DNA of 64,000 bases from positions 1 to 64,000 of the forward strand of contig JAPXSY010000007.1 in assembly GCA_033812795.1 (NCBI GenBank), read 5' to 3'. Under the pieces are notes generated by a model, which ran no database searches, was not told where the DNA came from, and was given only the letters and a program-made list of their open reading frames with translations. The stretch is from JAPXSY01 sp033812795 (GTDB lineage Bacteria; Verrucomicrobiota; Kiritimatiellia; RFP12; UBA1067). Below are positions 52,877 through 61,416 of this stretch, piece by piece (position 1 is the first letter of the stretch; every line of letters starts with the position of its first letter). A program made the position numbers and the translations under genes.

Positions 52877-53650
52877 GTGAAACAGGTTGTCGTACTGGTT
52901 GCCGGACTGCTCGCCATCATCGGTCCGGGTTGGGCGGATGTCGCTTGTCCGGGCGACTATCCCGGGCATCTCCAAGGCATCGCCACGGACGAAAGCGGGA
53001 ACCTCTATTGGTCTTGGACCACGTTTCTGGTCAAGACTGCCGCAACCGGCACGCTTTTGGCAAAAGTGCCCGTTCCCACGCATTACGGCGATCTGACATG
53101 GCACGGCGGCAAAGTCTATGTGGCCGTGAATTTCGGGCAGTTCAACAAGGAGCCGGGGAAAGCCAAATCATGGGTCTGTGTGCATGACGCGGAAACGCTC
53201 GCCTTGCTCTCGTCGAACGCGGTGCCCGAGGTCGTACATGGCGCGGGCGGAATCGAGTGGCATAACGGGCATTTCTTTGTGGTCGGCGGGCTGCCTGCGA
53301 CACACACGGCCAACTATGTGTACGAGTATACGGGATCCTTCGAATTCGTGAAACGCCATGTGATCGAAAGCGGGCAGACCTTTCTGGGCATCCAGACCGT
53401 TTGCCGCATGCGGGACGGCACCTGGTGGTTCGGATGTTACGGCAAGCCTGCGGTCGTATTGAAAACAGACGACCGGTTCACGTTTTGCGGCAAATACCGT
53501 TTCAACGGCGCTGTCGGGATGGCCCGGACCCCAAAGAACGATGAATTACTGATCGCCACAAACCGCTTGATCGCAAAACGCAACTCGGCATCGGTCCGGC
53601 CCGTCAAAACGGAAACCATCACGGCAAGAATTCAAGAAGACAAACACTGA
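52877..53650 (+). CDS. Secreted beta-propeller-like protein
   Basis: 257 aa from GTG 52,877 (GGGAGG upstream). Signal peptide KQVVVLVAGLLAIIGPGWA. Repeated blade-like strands follow: LQGIATDESGNLYWSWTT, DLTWHGGKVYVAVNFG, GGIEWHNGHFFVVGG, IQTVCRMRDGTWWFGCYG and GMARTPKNDELLIATN. This pattern suits a five- or six-bladed propeller of the SMP-30/NHL type, though no specific family signature is present. The last 20 residues are polar. Role unknown. Confidence 0.6.
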   Translation: MKQVVVLVAGLLAIIGPGWADVACPGDYPGHLQGIATDESGNLYWSWTTFLVKTAATGTLLAKVPVPTHYGDLTWHGGKVYVAVNFGQFNKEPGKAKSWVCVHDAETLALLSSNAVPEVVHGAGGIEWHNGHFFVVGGLPATHTANYVYEYTGSFEFVKRHVIESGQTFLGIQTVCRMRDGTWWFGCYGKPAVVLKTDDRFTFCGKYRFNGAVGMARTPKNDELLIATNRLIAKRNSASVRPVKTETITARIQEDKH

Positions 53651-53754
53651 GGGGTAGACACGCCGGAAGGACATCATCCCGCAGACCTTTTGCCTTGAAC
53701 AGCCTTGGTTCACGCATTAAACTAATTTGTGTTGTCCATACGTTTCCTTTACTT

Positions 53755-55254
53755 ATGCGTTACGCGATCGTTTCCGACATCCACGCCAATTTCGCAGCCT
53801 GGCGGACCGTGCTGGCCGACATCGCCGACATTCGGGCGGATCAGATCATCTGTCTCGGCGACATGGTCGGCTACGGTCCGCAACCTGTGGAAGTGCTGGA
53901 ATCGGTTTACCGGACCGTGCAGGTGACGTTGATGGGCAACCACGACGCGGCGGTCTGCGGACGGCTGGACCCCGGGCTGTTCCTGCCGCATGCCCGCGCC
54001 GCCGTGCTGCGCCACCGCGCGCAACTCTCCGCTGCGGGAATCGCGTGGCTGGAACGGCTTCCGCTGGTCCTGACCGCGCCCACGTTCCGTTGCACGCACG
54101 GGGATTTCTCCGACCCGTCCGCTTTTTATTATATCCTCGACGAGCAGGACGCGTGCCCGTCGTGGCGGGCCACGCAGGAACCGCTGCTCTTTGCGGGACA
54201 CACCCACATGCCGGGCATCTATGTCAGCGGAGCGAGCGGACAGCCCCATTTTCTGGAACCGCGCGACTTCACGCTCGAACCGGGGAAACGGTATATCGTC
54301 AATCCGGGCAGTGTGGGGTATCCGCGCACGGGGCCGTTCCGTTCCTCCTACTGCCTGTACGACGACGAGGCCGGAACCGTCGTATTCCGCCAACTCCCGT
54401 TCGACGATGAGGCTTACCGCGCGGCCCTTCGCGAGGCGGGTCTGGAGAACAGTGCGCCGTGGCTGGAACGCCTGACCCTGCACCGTTACCGTCCGGCAGT
54501 GCGCGTGCGGTTCTCTTTCGCGAACCCGGTTACGGCGAGCCAATCAGGGAGGGTGTCCGCGCGCCGTTACGGTGCGACGGGACGGCGGCTTGCACGGAAC
54601 CTCGCGCTCGGCCTGCTGGCGTTGGGGGCAGTGGGTGTTGCGGGCCGCCTCATCTTCCGTGCCGGGCACGCGACGGCCGAATCCGCTCCCGTAGCCATGA
54701 TGCCGCCCTTCGAGTTGCCCGTGCGGGCCGCCTATCCCTTGATGCACTCCGGCGGGAATCTGTTGCCGCCGCTGCCGGAGTCTGTCGCTCCGGACCGGCG
54801 GCTCGACGGGTGGCGCTACGCTCTGGAGGATCGTGACCGGCAGCGGTTCGCCCTTGGATTGCGTGACGGCGGCCTCACGCTGGTGGTACGCCATGACGGC
54901 CCCCGACGGTTCCAGTTGGAGTCTCCGCTGATCGATCTGGCGGGAACCCGGATCACGGCTTTGCGCCTAACCTCGCGCGTGCGCAAACCCGGACCATTCG
55001 AGGGTTCCGCCACGATCCAACTGGTCACGTACACCCGTTTGCCGCATGACCTGCTGCAGCGGGGCCGTACCGAACAATACGAATTGCGCACTACGCGGCG
55101 TCGGCTTGTGCCGCCCGGGGCCGAACGCAATGTGCGGATCCGGCTCGGCCGCGCGGTCACGCATGTGCGTTTCCGCGTGGAGGCCACATTCGACGGGGTA
55201 CTGGAAATCGAACAACCGGCCCTCCGCGCGGAACAGGAAGGACACTTGCCATGA
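53755..55254 (+). CDS. Membrane-anchored metallophosphoesterase with extra C-terminal domain
   Basis: 499 aa from ATG 53,755. The N-terminal 230 residues are a YfcE/MJ0936-like phosphodiesterase: MRYAIVSDIHAN, ICLGDMVGYGPQP, VTLMGNHDAAV, CTHGDFSDPSAF and LFAGHTHMPGIY hold the metal ligands. A charged linker (about 245-280) leads to one transmembrane segment (NLALGLLALGAVGVAGRLIF, about 282-301), then a beta-rich region of about 200 residues (FQLESPLIDLAGTRITAL) expected outside. The phosphoesterase would therefore be cytoplasmic and the tail periplasmic. The stop overlaps the next gene (ATGA), so the two are translationally coupled. Confidence 0.8.
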   Translation: MRYAIVSDIHANFAAWRTVLADIADIRADQIICLGDMVGYGPQPVEVLESVYRTVQVTLMGNHDAAVCGRLDPGLFLPHARAAVLRHRAQLSAAGIAWLERLPLVLTAPTFRCTHGDFSDPSAFYYILDEQDACPSWRATQEPLLFAGHTHMPGIYVSGASGQPHFLEPRDFTLEPGKRYIVNPGSVGYPRTGPFRSSYCLYDDEAGTVVFRQLPFDDEAYRAALREAGLENSAPWLERLTLHRYRPAVRVRFSFANPVTASQSGRVSARRYGATGRRLARNLALGLLALGAVGVAGRLIFRAGHATAESAPVAMMPPFELPVRAAYPLMHSGGNLLPPLPESVAPDRRLDGWRYALEDRDRQRFALGLRDGGLTLVVRHDGPRRFQLESPLIDLAGTRITALRLTSRVRKPGPFEGSATIQLVTYTRLPHDLLQRGRTEQYELRTTRRRLVPPGAERNVRIRLGRAVTHVRFRVEATFDGVLEIEQPALRAEQEGHLP

Positions 55255-56114
55255 TTCAACGTGTTTCCGAAGAAGTTTGGGCTTTTGACTGTGAATGGGT
55301 GCCGGATCTGCAGGCGGGGCGCTTGTTGTATCGGTTGCCGGAGGATCTGCCCTCTCAGGAGGTTCTGCGCGTCATGTGGGAACAGGGCGGCGCAACGCCG
55401 GAGAACCCGACCCCGTTTCTGAAGACGATTCTCTGCCGCGTGGTTTCGGTGGCCACGGTGATCCGGCGCGTATCCCGCAACGGCGAAGTACGGCTCTTTC
55501 TGCAGGCCCTGCCCGAAGCGCCCGACGACCCGTCACAAGACGAGGCCCACATCCTGCGGCGCTTTCTGGTGGACGGCATGGCCGCGCACAATCCGCAACT
55601 GGTCGGCTTCAATTCGCGGAACGCCGACCTGCGCATCCTCACGCAGCGCGCGCTCGTCCTCGGTCTGCCCCAACCGGCACTCTGCGGACGTCTGGCGGCA
55701 AAGCCTTGGGAGAGTCTCGACGTGGACCTCATGGATCGGATCAGCGGATACGGCAAAACCTATGCGGTCTCGCTAAACGAGTTGGCCACCCTGTCCGGCA
55801 TTCCGGGCAAGCTGGACACCTGCGGCGACGACGTATGCGGTCTCTGGCACAGCGGCCAGCGGAGAAAAATCGTGGAGTACAATTGTTTCGATGCCCTCAC
55901 CACCTATCTGGTGTGGCTGCGCATGGCCTATTTCTCGGGGTGTTTCGACGACGAGGGCTACCGCACCGAGCAGCGCCGTTTGTACACGCTGCTCCGCGAG
56001 CGCCTGCTGAAACCGGAAGACGCCTACCTGCGAGCCTACCTCGACGCATGGCGCGACCTCAAACGCCGCACCGGCCAGTTGGACGACGGCGTCTTCCCGC
56101 CCGACGATCAGTGA
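55251..56114 (+). CDS. PolB-type 3'-5' exonuclease
   Basis: 287 aa, coupled by an ATGA overlap with the phosphoesterase gene. The DEDD exonuclease motif I is VWAFDCEWVPD (about 8-18). Motif II is LVGFNSRNADLRIL (about 117-130) and motif III lies in the ...NCFDALTTYLVWLR region (about 217-230). This matches the family of stand-alone exonucleases related to the proofreading domain of DNA polymerase B. It probably trims single-stranded DNA or RNA in repair. The 3' end overlaps the convergent lpxA by 7 bases. Confidence 0.82.
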   Translation: MIQRVSEEVWAFDCEWVPDLQAGRLLYRLPEDLPSQEVLRVMWEQGGATPENPTPFLKTILCRVVSVATVIRRVSRNGEVRLFLQALPEAPDDPSQDEAHILRRFLVDGMAAHNPQLVGFNSRNADLRILTQRALVLGLPQPALCGRLAAKPWESLDVDLMDRISGYGKTYAVSLNELATLSGIPGKLDTCGDDVCGLWHSGQRRKIVEYNCFDALTTYLVWLRMAYFSGCFDDEGYRTEQRRLYTLLRERLLKPEDAYLRAYLDAWRDLKRRTGQLDDGVFPPDDQ

Positions 56115-56887
56115 ACCCCGCGTCGGCTGTTCTGGTAAAACGCGACCAGCGTCTGGATTTCCGGCAGGTCCGCCACCTCATACTTGATGCGTTCCAGCGC
56201 CTGTGTACGGTTGAGGCCTTCGCGGTAGATCAGCTTGAACGCCTCTTTTAGCGCGGAACGCGTCTCAACCGAGAAACCCCGGCGCTGCAACCCCACGATG
56301 TTCGGCCCTAAAACATGCGTGTCCGAACCCACGTTTTCCGTCAGCATATAAGGCGGACAATCCTGCCGGACCTTTGTCGCGCCGCCGATCATGGCGTAGG
56401 TCCCGATGCGGCAAAACTGGTGAACGCCGACCATGCCGCCGATCGTGACGAAATCCTCGACAGTCACTTCGCCCGCGAGGGTTGTCACATTCGCCATGAT
56501 CACATGGTTCCCCACCACACACCCGTGTGCGATATGGCAATACGCCATAATCAGGCAATGGCTCCCCACCCGCGTCACTTCACCCGGCTTGGTCCCGAGA
56601 TGCACTGTGGAAAACTCGCGCAGTACGGTTTCGTCGCCCACCTCGACATAGGTGACATCCCCCTCTTGGTACTTCAGGTCCTGCGTCTTCATGCCGACGC
56701 AGGCGAACGGGAAGACCTGACAGTTCTTGCCCAGCGTGGTATGCCCCACCACATAGGCGTGCGACTGCACCACCGTGCCGGCCCCGATCCGGACATTCGG
56801 TCCGATGGTCGCGTAGGGGCCGACCTCCACATCGGTGTCCAGTTCGGCCTTAGGGTCCACAATCGCTGTCGGATGAATACTCGCCAT
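56108..56887 (-). CDS. lpxA: UDP-N-acetylglucosamine acyltransferase
   Basis: 259 aa from ATG 56,887 (GGAGGAGGAACG upstream). First enzyme of lipid A synthesis: transfers 3-hydroxyacyl from ACP to UDP-GlcNAc. Left-handed beta-helix hexapeptides throughout (IHPTAIVDPKAELDTDVEVG, IGPNVRIGAGTVV); the catalytic His is in MAYCHIAHGCVVGNH (about 120), with VTIGGMVGVHQFCRIG after it. C-terminal helices end in RGVH. It follows the LptF/G-type gene by 29 bases, so the two envelope genes are probably one transcript. Confidence 0.95.
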   Translation of the reverse strand: MASIHPTAIVDPKAELDTDVEVGPYATIGPNVRIGAGTVVQSHAYVVGHTTLGKNCQVFPFACVGMKTQDLKYQEGDVTYVEVGDETVLREFSTVHLGTKPGEVTRVGSHCLIMAYCHIAHGCVVGNHVIMANVTTLAGEVTVEDFVTIGGMVGVHQFCRIGTYAMIGGATKVRQDCPPYMLTENVGSDTHVLGPNIVGLQRRGFSVETRSALKEAFKLIYREGLNRTQALERIKYEVADLPEIQTLVAFYQNSRRGVH

Positions 56888-56916
56888 ACGTTCCTCCTCC
56901 TCCGTTGTTTTAGATG

Positions 56917-58008
56917 TCACAGGTTTTTGGAAATGAGCCAGGTTGCTAAAGTCAGACAGACGCCGACCGGCAGCCACAGCAGTATGTCCGGCCGCAGTGC
57001 CGGGTATTTATCCAGCGACTGCAGCAGGATCACGCAAAGATAATAAGCCATCGACACCACCAAGCTGACCGCCATGCCGATCGTGGATTCCTTACGATGG
57101 GTGCGGATGCCGAGCGGCACGCCGATCATGACGAAACACAACGACGCGAACGCATACACGTAACGCATACGGTATTCGGTGCGGTAGATGCTCAACAGCC
57201 GTTGCAGCGCTTTGCGCGACAGGCCTTTTTCATTGGCGCGCACCTTGCGGATCGCCTGCCGCAACTCGTTGAAATGGAAATCTTTTTCCTTGCGGACATA
57301 ACGGCGTCGTTTCATCGCCTCGGGGATCACATGCCGGAACCGGTCTGCGGAGGCCACGCCGGGGCGATCAACCTCGATCGGATCGATCCGCACCTTGTAC
57401 ATCTCCAGCACGATGTCCGTCCCGTTGGTGGTGACCAGCGCCTTATCCGCCCGGACTTCGCGGGTGAGCCCCTCTTGACTGTGGTCGAACACGATGAGGT
57501 CTTGAATCCAGTTGCCCTCCTTACGAGCGAACCAGAGGGTCATCTTGGGGAAGTCTGTGATGAAACGGCCCGACTCCAGCAGATCCAGCCCCACATCCAC
57601 ACTGATCACCGAGCGCAGGTTGCGGCGCACCTCGTGGCTGCGCGGCACAATCTCGTTGTTGATGTACAGACCGATCAGCGTGCAGAGCGCACCCGTCACC
57701 AGCGGCCATCTCATGATGGCGAGGAGGTTCACCCCGCAGGCCCGCATGGCCGAGATCTCATTATCGGCGGAAAGGCGGCTGAACACCAGCAACGCACTGA
57801 CGAGCAGCGCGAGCGGCAGGGTGAGCCGGAGGGTTTCGGGAAAGCCCACGAGCATGAAGAGCCCGACCGCGCGGGGCGGCAGTCCCTCGATCATGAGCTG
57901 CGTGATCCGAACCAGCAGCCCGATCGTCATCACAAACGACAGGATCAGCCAGGCCAGTGCGAACGCACTTAGAAAGGCCTGCAAGACATATCGCTCCAGA
58001 ATCTTCAT
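56917..58008 (-). CDS. LptF/LptG family permease (YjgP/YjgQ)
   Basis: 363 aa. Six transmembrane segments in the usual 3 + 3 arrangement: three in the first 115 residues (FALAWLILSFVMTIGLLV, LRLTLPLALLVSALLVFS, WPLVTGALCTLIGLYINN), a large periplasmic beta-jellyroll (about 125-265), and three near the C-terminus (RYVYAFASLCFVMIGVPLGI, SMAYYLCVILLQSL, ILLWLPVGVCLTLATWL). It is the membrane part of the LPS transporter, working with LptB to extract LPS from the inner membrane. F or G cannot be told apart here. It precedes lpxA. Confidence 0.88.
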   Translation of the reverse strand: MKILERYVLQAFLSAFALAWLILSFVMTIGLLVRITQLMIEGLPPRAVGLFMLVGFPETLRLTLPLALLVSALLVFSRLSADNEISAMRACGVNLLAIMRWPLVTGALCTLIGLYINNEIVPRSHEVRRNLRSVISVDVGLDLLESGRFITDFPKMTLWFARKEGNWIQDLIVFDHSQEGLTREVRADKALVTTNGTDIVLEMYKVRIDPIEVDRPGVASADRFRHVIPEAMKRRRYVRKEKDFHFNELRQAIRKVRANEKGLSRKALQRLLSIYRTEYRMRYVYAFASLCFVMIGVPLGIRTHRKESTIGMAVSLVVSMAYYLCVILLQSLDKYPALRPDILLWLPVGVCLTLATWLISKNL

Positions 58009-58021
58009 GGGCGCTATTATA

Positions 58022-58063
58022 CAAAAAAGGCCGCAGAAGAAACGGCTGTTTCTTTGCGGCCTT
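58022..58063 (-). terminator. Intrinsic terminator of the OmpA-like gene
   Basis: On the minus strand: GGCCGCAAAGAAA, a CAGCCG loop and TTTCTTCTGCGGCC, then TTTTTT. A 13- to 14-bp stem (one mismatch) and a U-tract form a strong rho-independent terminator 34 bases after the OmpA-like stop. Confidence 0.85.
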
Positions 58064-58096
58064 CCGCTGGCAACGTTTCCGCGGACGGCGGAAGCG

Positions 58097-59368
58097 TTAC
58101 GGGTTCACATACTTGACCTTGTCCGCGTTGGTGCCCGCGCCGCGGATGTAGATCTCCACGCGGCGGTTCTCGGGATTCCCGTTGACCAGATCAGGCTGGA
58201 CTTTGGGCCGGCTGTAGCCGTATCCCACCGCACTCAGACGCTGCACGGCTACGCCCTTGCCCACCATGTAGGACTGCACCGCTTGGGCCCGGCGCTCGGA
58301 GAGGTCCTGATTGTACTTCTCGCTCGAACGCGTCCGCCGATCCGCATGGCCTTCGATCACCGCCGTGGCCTTTGTGTTGCGCTGCAGCACGCGGACGACT
58401 TGGTCAATCTCACTGAAGTATTGGGGCTTGATCACCGTGGTATCATAATCGAACTGGATGTAGACCTCGAACAGCATCAGGTCATCGGAGGGGTCCAGCG
58501 GGTTGGTCTTGTCCTCGATCACCTCGTGTCCGTCCGCCACGCCACCCTTGTCGGTATCACGGTCCAGCGGGTTGGTCTTGTACTTTTTGACCTCATCCCC
58601 GTCCGACAACCCGTCGAAGTCCGTATCGGGATTGAGCGGGTCGGTCTTGTAGGTGCGGACCTCCTCAAAATCGGTCAGTCCGTCGCCATCCGTATCCGCC
58701 TTGAAGGGGTCGGTTCCCAGTTTCGCCTCCTCGTCGTCGGTCAACCCGTCGCCGTCCGAATCCTTGGGCAGGTTGGTCACCGACGAGCTGCCCTCACCGA
58801 AACTGCTGCCGCCGCTGCCGCCGAAACGGTAAACCACTCCGGCATCCAACGTGTACTGCATCTCATGGCACGTATCAACCGACATCAGTGCCCTGCCGTC
58901 AGCCCGGAGGGAGAGGTTGTCGGTCAGATGATACATGGCGCCAATGCCAACCCGCGGCCCCGTCAGGGTCGAACGACTCCCCTCCTCAAACACATTGCGG
59001 TCCGCCATGTACACGGCCCACCCTGCAGAAAGGAACGGGTCGAATCGGTTATACCGATCGAAATGATACAGCGCATCCAGCCCCACGCCGTAAATGCGTT
59101 GCTTTTTCTGCGTCCAACGCCCGTTGTTGGTCATGTTGGGCGCGAAAGACGCTTCTGTCTCCACCGACCAGTGGTCAGAAAGATCGTAACCGAGACGCAG
59201 GTTGAGATTTAATCCCTCGTCAATCGCCTGATTTCCCTCAGGGAGAATCATTCCGACTCCGGGATTGACATACCAGCGGGGCGCATCCACCCGCTCCTCG
59301 GCCTTCACCTGTAAACACAGGATCCCGACGGCCGCAACCGTAGACAAGATCACATTTGATTTGCTCAT
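58097..59368 (-). CDS. OmpA-family outer membrane protein with thrombospondin type-3 repeats
   Basis: 423 aa, AAGGAGG upstream, signal peptide VILSTVAAVGILCLQVKA. Residues about 30-190 form an eight-strand OmpA-like barrel (WYVNPGVGMILPEG ... AGVVYRFGG). Residues about 200-300 are calcium-binding thrombospondin type-3 repeats (DSDGDGLTDDEEAKLGTDP, DTDGDGLTDFEEVRTYKTDP, with later copies degenerate, DTDKGGVADGHEV). The C-terminal OmpA domain (about 305-423) contains IEGHADRRTRSSEKYNQDLS and NPENRRVEIYI and binds peptidoglycan. A structural link between outer membrane and cell wall; monocistronic with its own terminator. Confidence 0.92.
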   Translation of the reverse strand: MSKSNVILSTVAAVGILCLQVKAEERVDAPRWYVNPGVGMILPEGNQAIDEGLNLNLRLGYDLSDHWSVETEASFAPNMTNNGRWTQKKQRIYGVGLDALYHFDRYNRFDPFLSAGWAVYMADRNVFEEGSRSTLTGPRVGIGAMYHLTDNLSLRADGRALMSVDTCHEMQYTLDAGVVYRFGGSGGSSFGEGSSSVTNLPKDSDGDGLTDDEEAKLGTDPFKADTDGDGLTDFEEVRTYKTDPLNPDTDFDGLSDGDEVKKYKTNPLDRDTDKGGVADGHEVIEDKTNPLDPSDDLMLFEVYIQFDYDTTVIKPQYFSEIDQVVRVLQRNTKATAVIEGHADRRTRSSEKYNQDLSERRAQAVQSYMVGKGVAVQRLSAVGYGYSRPKVQPDLVNGNPENRRVEIYIRGAGTNADKVKYVNP

Positions 59369-59497
59369 TTGATTCCTCCTTATAGCCCAAAGATGAAATA
59401 AGTTTAGCGGATACGGACGCGCGATGCAACAAGAATCGGCTTACATGACATTTTTTTAAGGTTAGGCCCATACCGCTCCGCAACCGGAGGCCTGAAA

Positions 59498-59533
59498 AAA
59501 TACGGCCCGCCACGTTCCCCCGTGGCGGGCCCG
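59498..59533 (-). terminator. Intrinsic terminator after the transglutaminase-like gene
   Basis: On the minus strand CGGGCCCGCCACG, a GGGGAA loop and CGTGGCGGGCCG form a 12-bp GC-rich stem followed by TATTTTTTC. It is 177 bases past the transglutaminase-like stop and upstream of the OmpA-like gene, and would end the lnt-containing transcript. Confidence 0.75.
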
Positions 59534-59709
59534 CATCCTTGCGGACACAAGCTTCGCAAGAAACTGCGTGCTTCTGTGCGCACCCCTAATGTCCGAACCT
59601 GGCGTTCTGTTGCACTGGAGAGGGTTGGTTTCCGGTGCCGAAGCACTGGACGCGCGCATCGCGTGCCCAGTCCGCTTTTTACTATGCAAACCGCGTGCCA
59701 ACCTGCGCG

Positions 59710-61416
59710 TCAGAGGTTCCACACCTGTTCGGCGGGCGTTTTCGCTGATGCGAAAGCGCAGGCGGTACGCTCTCCGGCACTCAGCACGGCCCGCCCTTCT
59801 TCCGAGGTCAGGCGCAGGGGGCCGCATCCCCGGTGGCGCAGCACGTTGGCCATCAGCAGGGCTTTTTCCAGACCGTCCCCGCGCCGGAAGTTCCACACCT
59901 CATCCGGTTGCGCAAGCCGCGCGGGCCCCTCATAGATGGAGTCTCCGGGCCATGCGGCGAGCAGTGAGGCCAGATCGCTCTCCGACATCTCGGCGGCACC
60001 CGCCAGACTCACCGGGTTCCGCTCCAGCGCGGCCTTGACAAACGGGGCATAGGGCGTACGGGTCAGGTCGCGCCAGGCGTAAAAGGCCAGATCGGCGGTG
60101 AGGTTGACCTGACGCAGATCCTCTATCCGGGCGATCACCTCTTCGCGCGTCAGGTCCACCGGGAGCAAGATCGGCGGGGGGGGTGTAAACGACACGCCCG
60201 CGGCATCCGGCAGCCGTGGTTCCGTGTGGCAGAAACGCTGCAACTGTTCGACCATCTCGGCCGCGCTCATGCAGGTGTCGCCAATGGCGGTGCGCAGCGC
60301 TTTCAAGTCTTCGGACCGGTCCAGATCAATGGCGCGCTCCTGCACGAACGCCTCGATGTCGTTCAGCACGATCTTGCCCGGACAGCACGAGGCTGCGAAC
60401 GTCTCCATCGGGATCATGGCCAGAAGTTTGTCGCGCGTGGCGTCCGTGACCTTGTACGGGCACTCCTGCTCAAATTGAAAAGCCTGCTCCAGCGACAGAT
60501 AGCGATCCACTCCGTGAATTGGATGCCGCATCACGAAGCACTGCCGGCACTGCGGGTTCTGCCGCAGGAAGTTGCCCAGAATCTCCGGCGTCAGCGGCGT
60601 CTTCAGGTACGCGCGCAATCCGGTGGCGAACCGCCCGTACGCCTCGGCGTCGATCGTGGCGCGCGGGTAGAGCATGTGGATCCATCCCGTGGGGTGCGAA
60701 ACAATCGTCACCCGCTCGTTCTCCAGCGCGCGGCGCGCCTGTTTCGAAATCTGGGTGCCGTTGAACCACATCGCCTTCGTCACCAGCCGCCGGTTGTTGA
60801 TGAGCACGCCGTCGTCCACCTCCACGAAATTCTGGGAGTGCAGAGGCGTGGCCATCAGGAACACCTTCTCCAATGGAATACCCGCCACCACGTACAGCGC
60901 CGCGGCGTAGAGCGCAGCCAGCGAGACACACTCGCCCGCCCCGGCGGCGTACCCCTCACGGAACTGAAACGCGTTCATGGCCTCGATCGTCTCAGTCTTC
61001 CAGTAGGGGATGATCTCCGAGGCGTATTTGTCCAAACCGAAATGGGTACGGATATCGATATCGAAATAGTAGGTGTCGCCCTGATAACCGAACAGCGCGT
61101 TGGACTGCGCGATCACCTCGGGTGCGAGGAAGTTTGCGAACCGCTCAAGCTCGTGGTGCTGATGGGTCAACCCCCATGTCTCCAAATCGAGATTGAACAC
61201 GTAGTGATCCATGATGTACTGCTTCAGGCGCAGCAGCCTGCGGTAGGGTTTCATCTTGCGGATCCCCTTGAACCACGGATCCTCGCGCCACCGCCAGAGA
61301 CATGGCGACATGATGTTCGCCAGCACCAGGCTGTACATCAACTCCGGGAAAACGAAAACCTCCATGTCGGACAGCGTGACGGCCGACGAACACCGCTCCA
61401 ACTCCTCCCGGGTCAT
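59710..61416 (-). CDS. Transglutaminase-like protein coupled to lnt
   Basis: 568 aa from ATG 61,416, which overlaps the lnt stop (ATGA) and has GGAGGA upstream; longer frames run into lnt. No signal peptide. The centre has the transglutaminase-like pattern: GAGECVSLAALYAAALYVVA (the Cys after Gly-Glu), then TPLHSQNFVEVDDGVLINN with a His and an acidic/Asn residue in the expected order. N-terminal helices include WREDPWFKGIRKMKPYRR; the C-terminal part (about 470-568) is helical with leucine-rich stretches. The reaction and partner are unknown; transglutaminase-like proteins may act as peptidases or scaffolds. Coupling to lnt hints at an envelope function. Confidence 0.65.
   Translation of the reverse strand: MTREELERCSSAVTLSDMEVFVFPELMYSLVLANIMSPCLWRWREDPWFKGIRKMKPYRRLLRLKQYIMDHYVFNLDLETWGLTHQHHELERFANFLAPEVIAQSNALFGYQGDTYYFDIDIRTHFGLDKYASEIIPYWKTETIEAMNAFQFREGYAAGAGECVSLAALYAAALYVVAGIPLEKVFLMATPLHSQNFVEVDDGVLINNRRLVTKAMWFNGTQISKQARRALENERVTIVSHPTGWIHMLYPRATIDAEAYGRFATGLRAYLKTPLTPEILGNFLRQNPQCRQCFVMRHPIHGVDRYLSLEQAFQFEQECPYKVTDATRDKLLAMIPMETFAASCCPGKIVLNDIEAFVQERAIDLDRSEDLKALRTAIGDTCMSAAEMVEQLQRFCHTEPRLPDAAGVSFTPPPPILLPVDLTREEVIARIEDLRQVNLTADLAFYAWRDLTRTPYAPFVKAALERNPVSLAGAAEMSESDLASLLAAWPGDSIYEGPARLAQPDEVWNFRRGDGLEKALLMANVLRHRGCGPLRLTSEEGRAVLSAGERTACAFASAKTPAEQVWNL

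Noticed and set aside
52609..53187. 192-codon plus-strand frame over the ferredoxin and propeller-like gene
   Set aside because: Out of frame with the certain ferredoxin; Arg-rich shadow.
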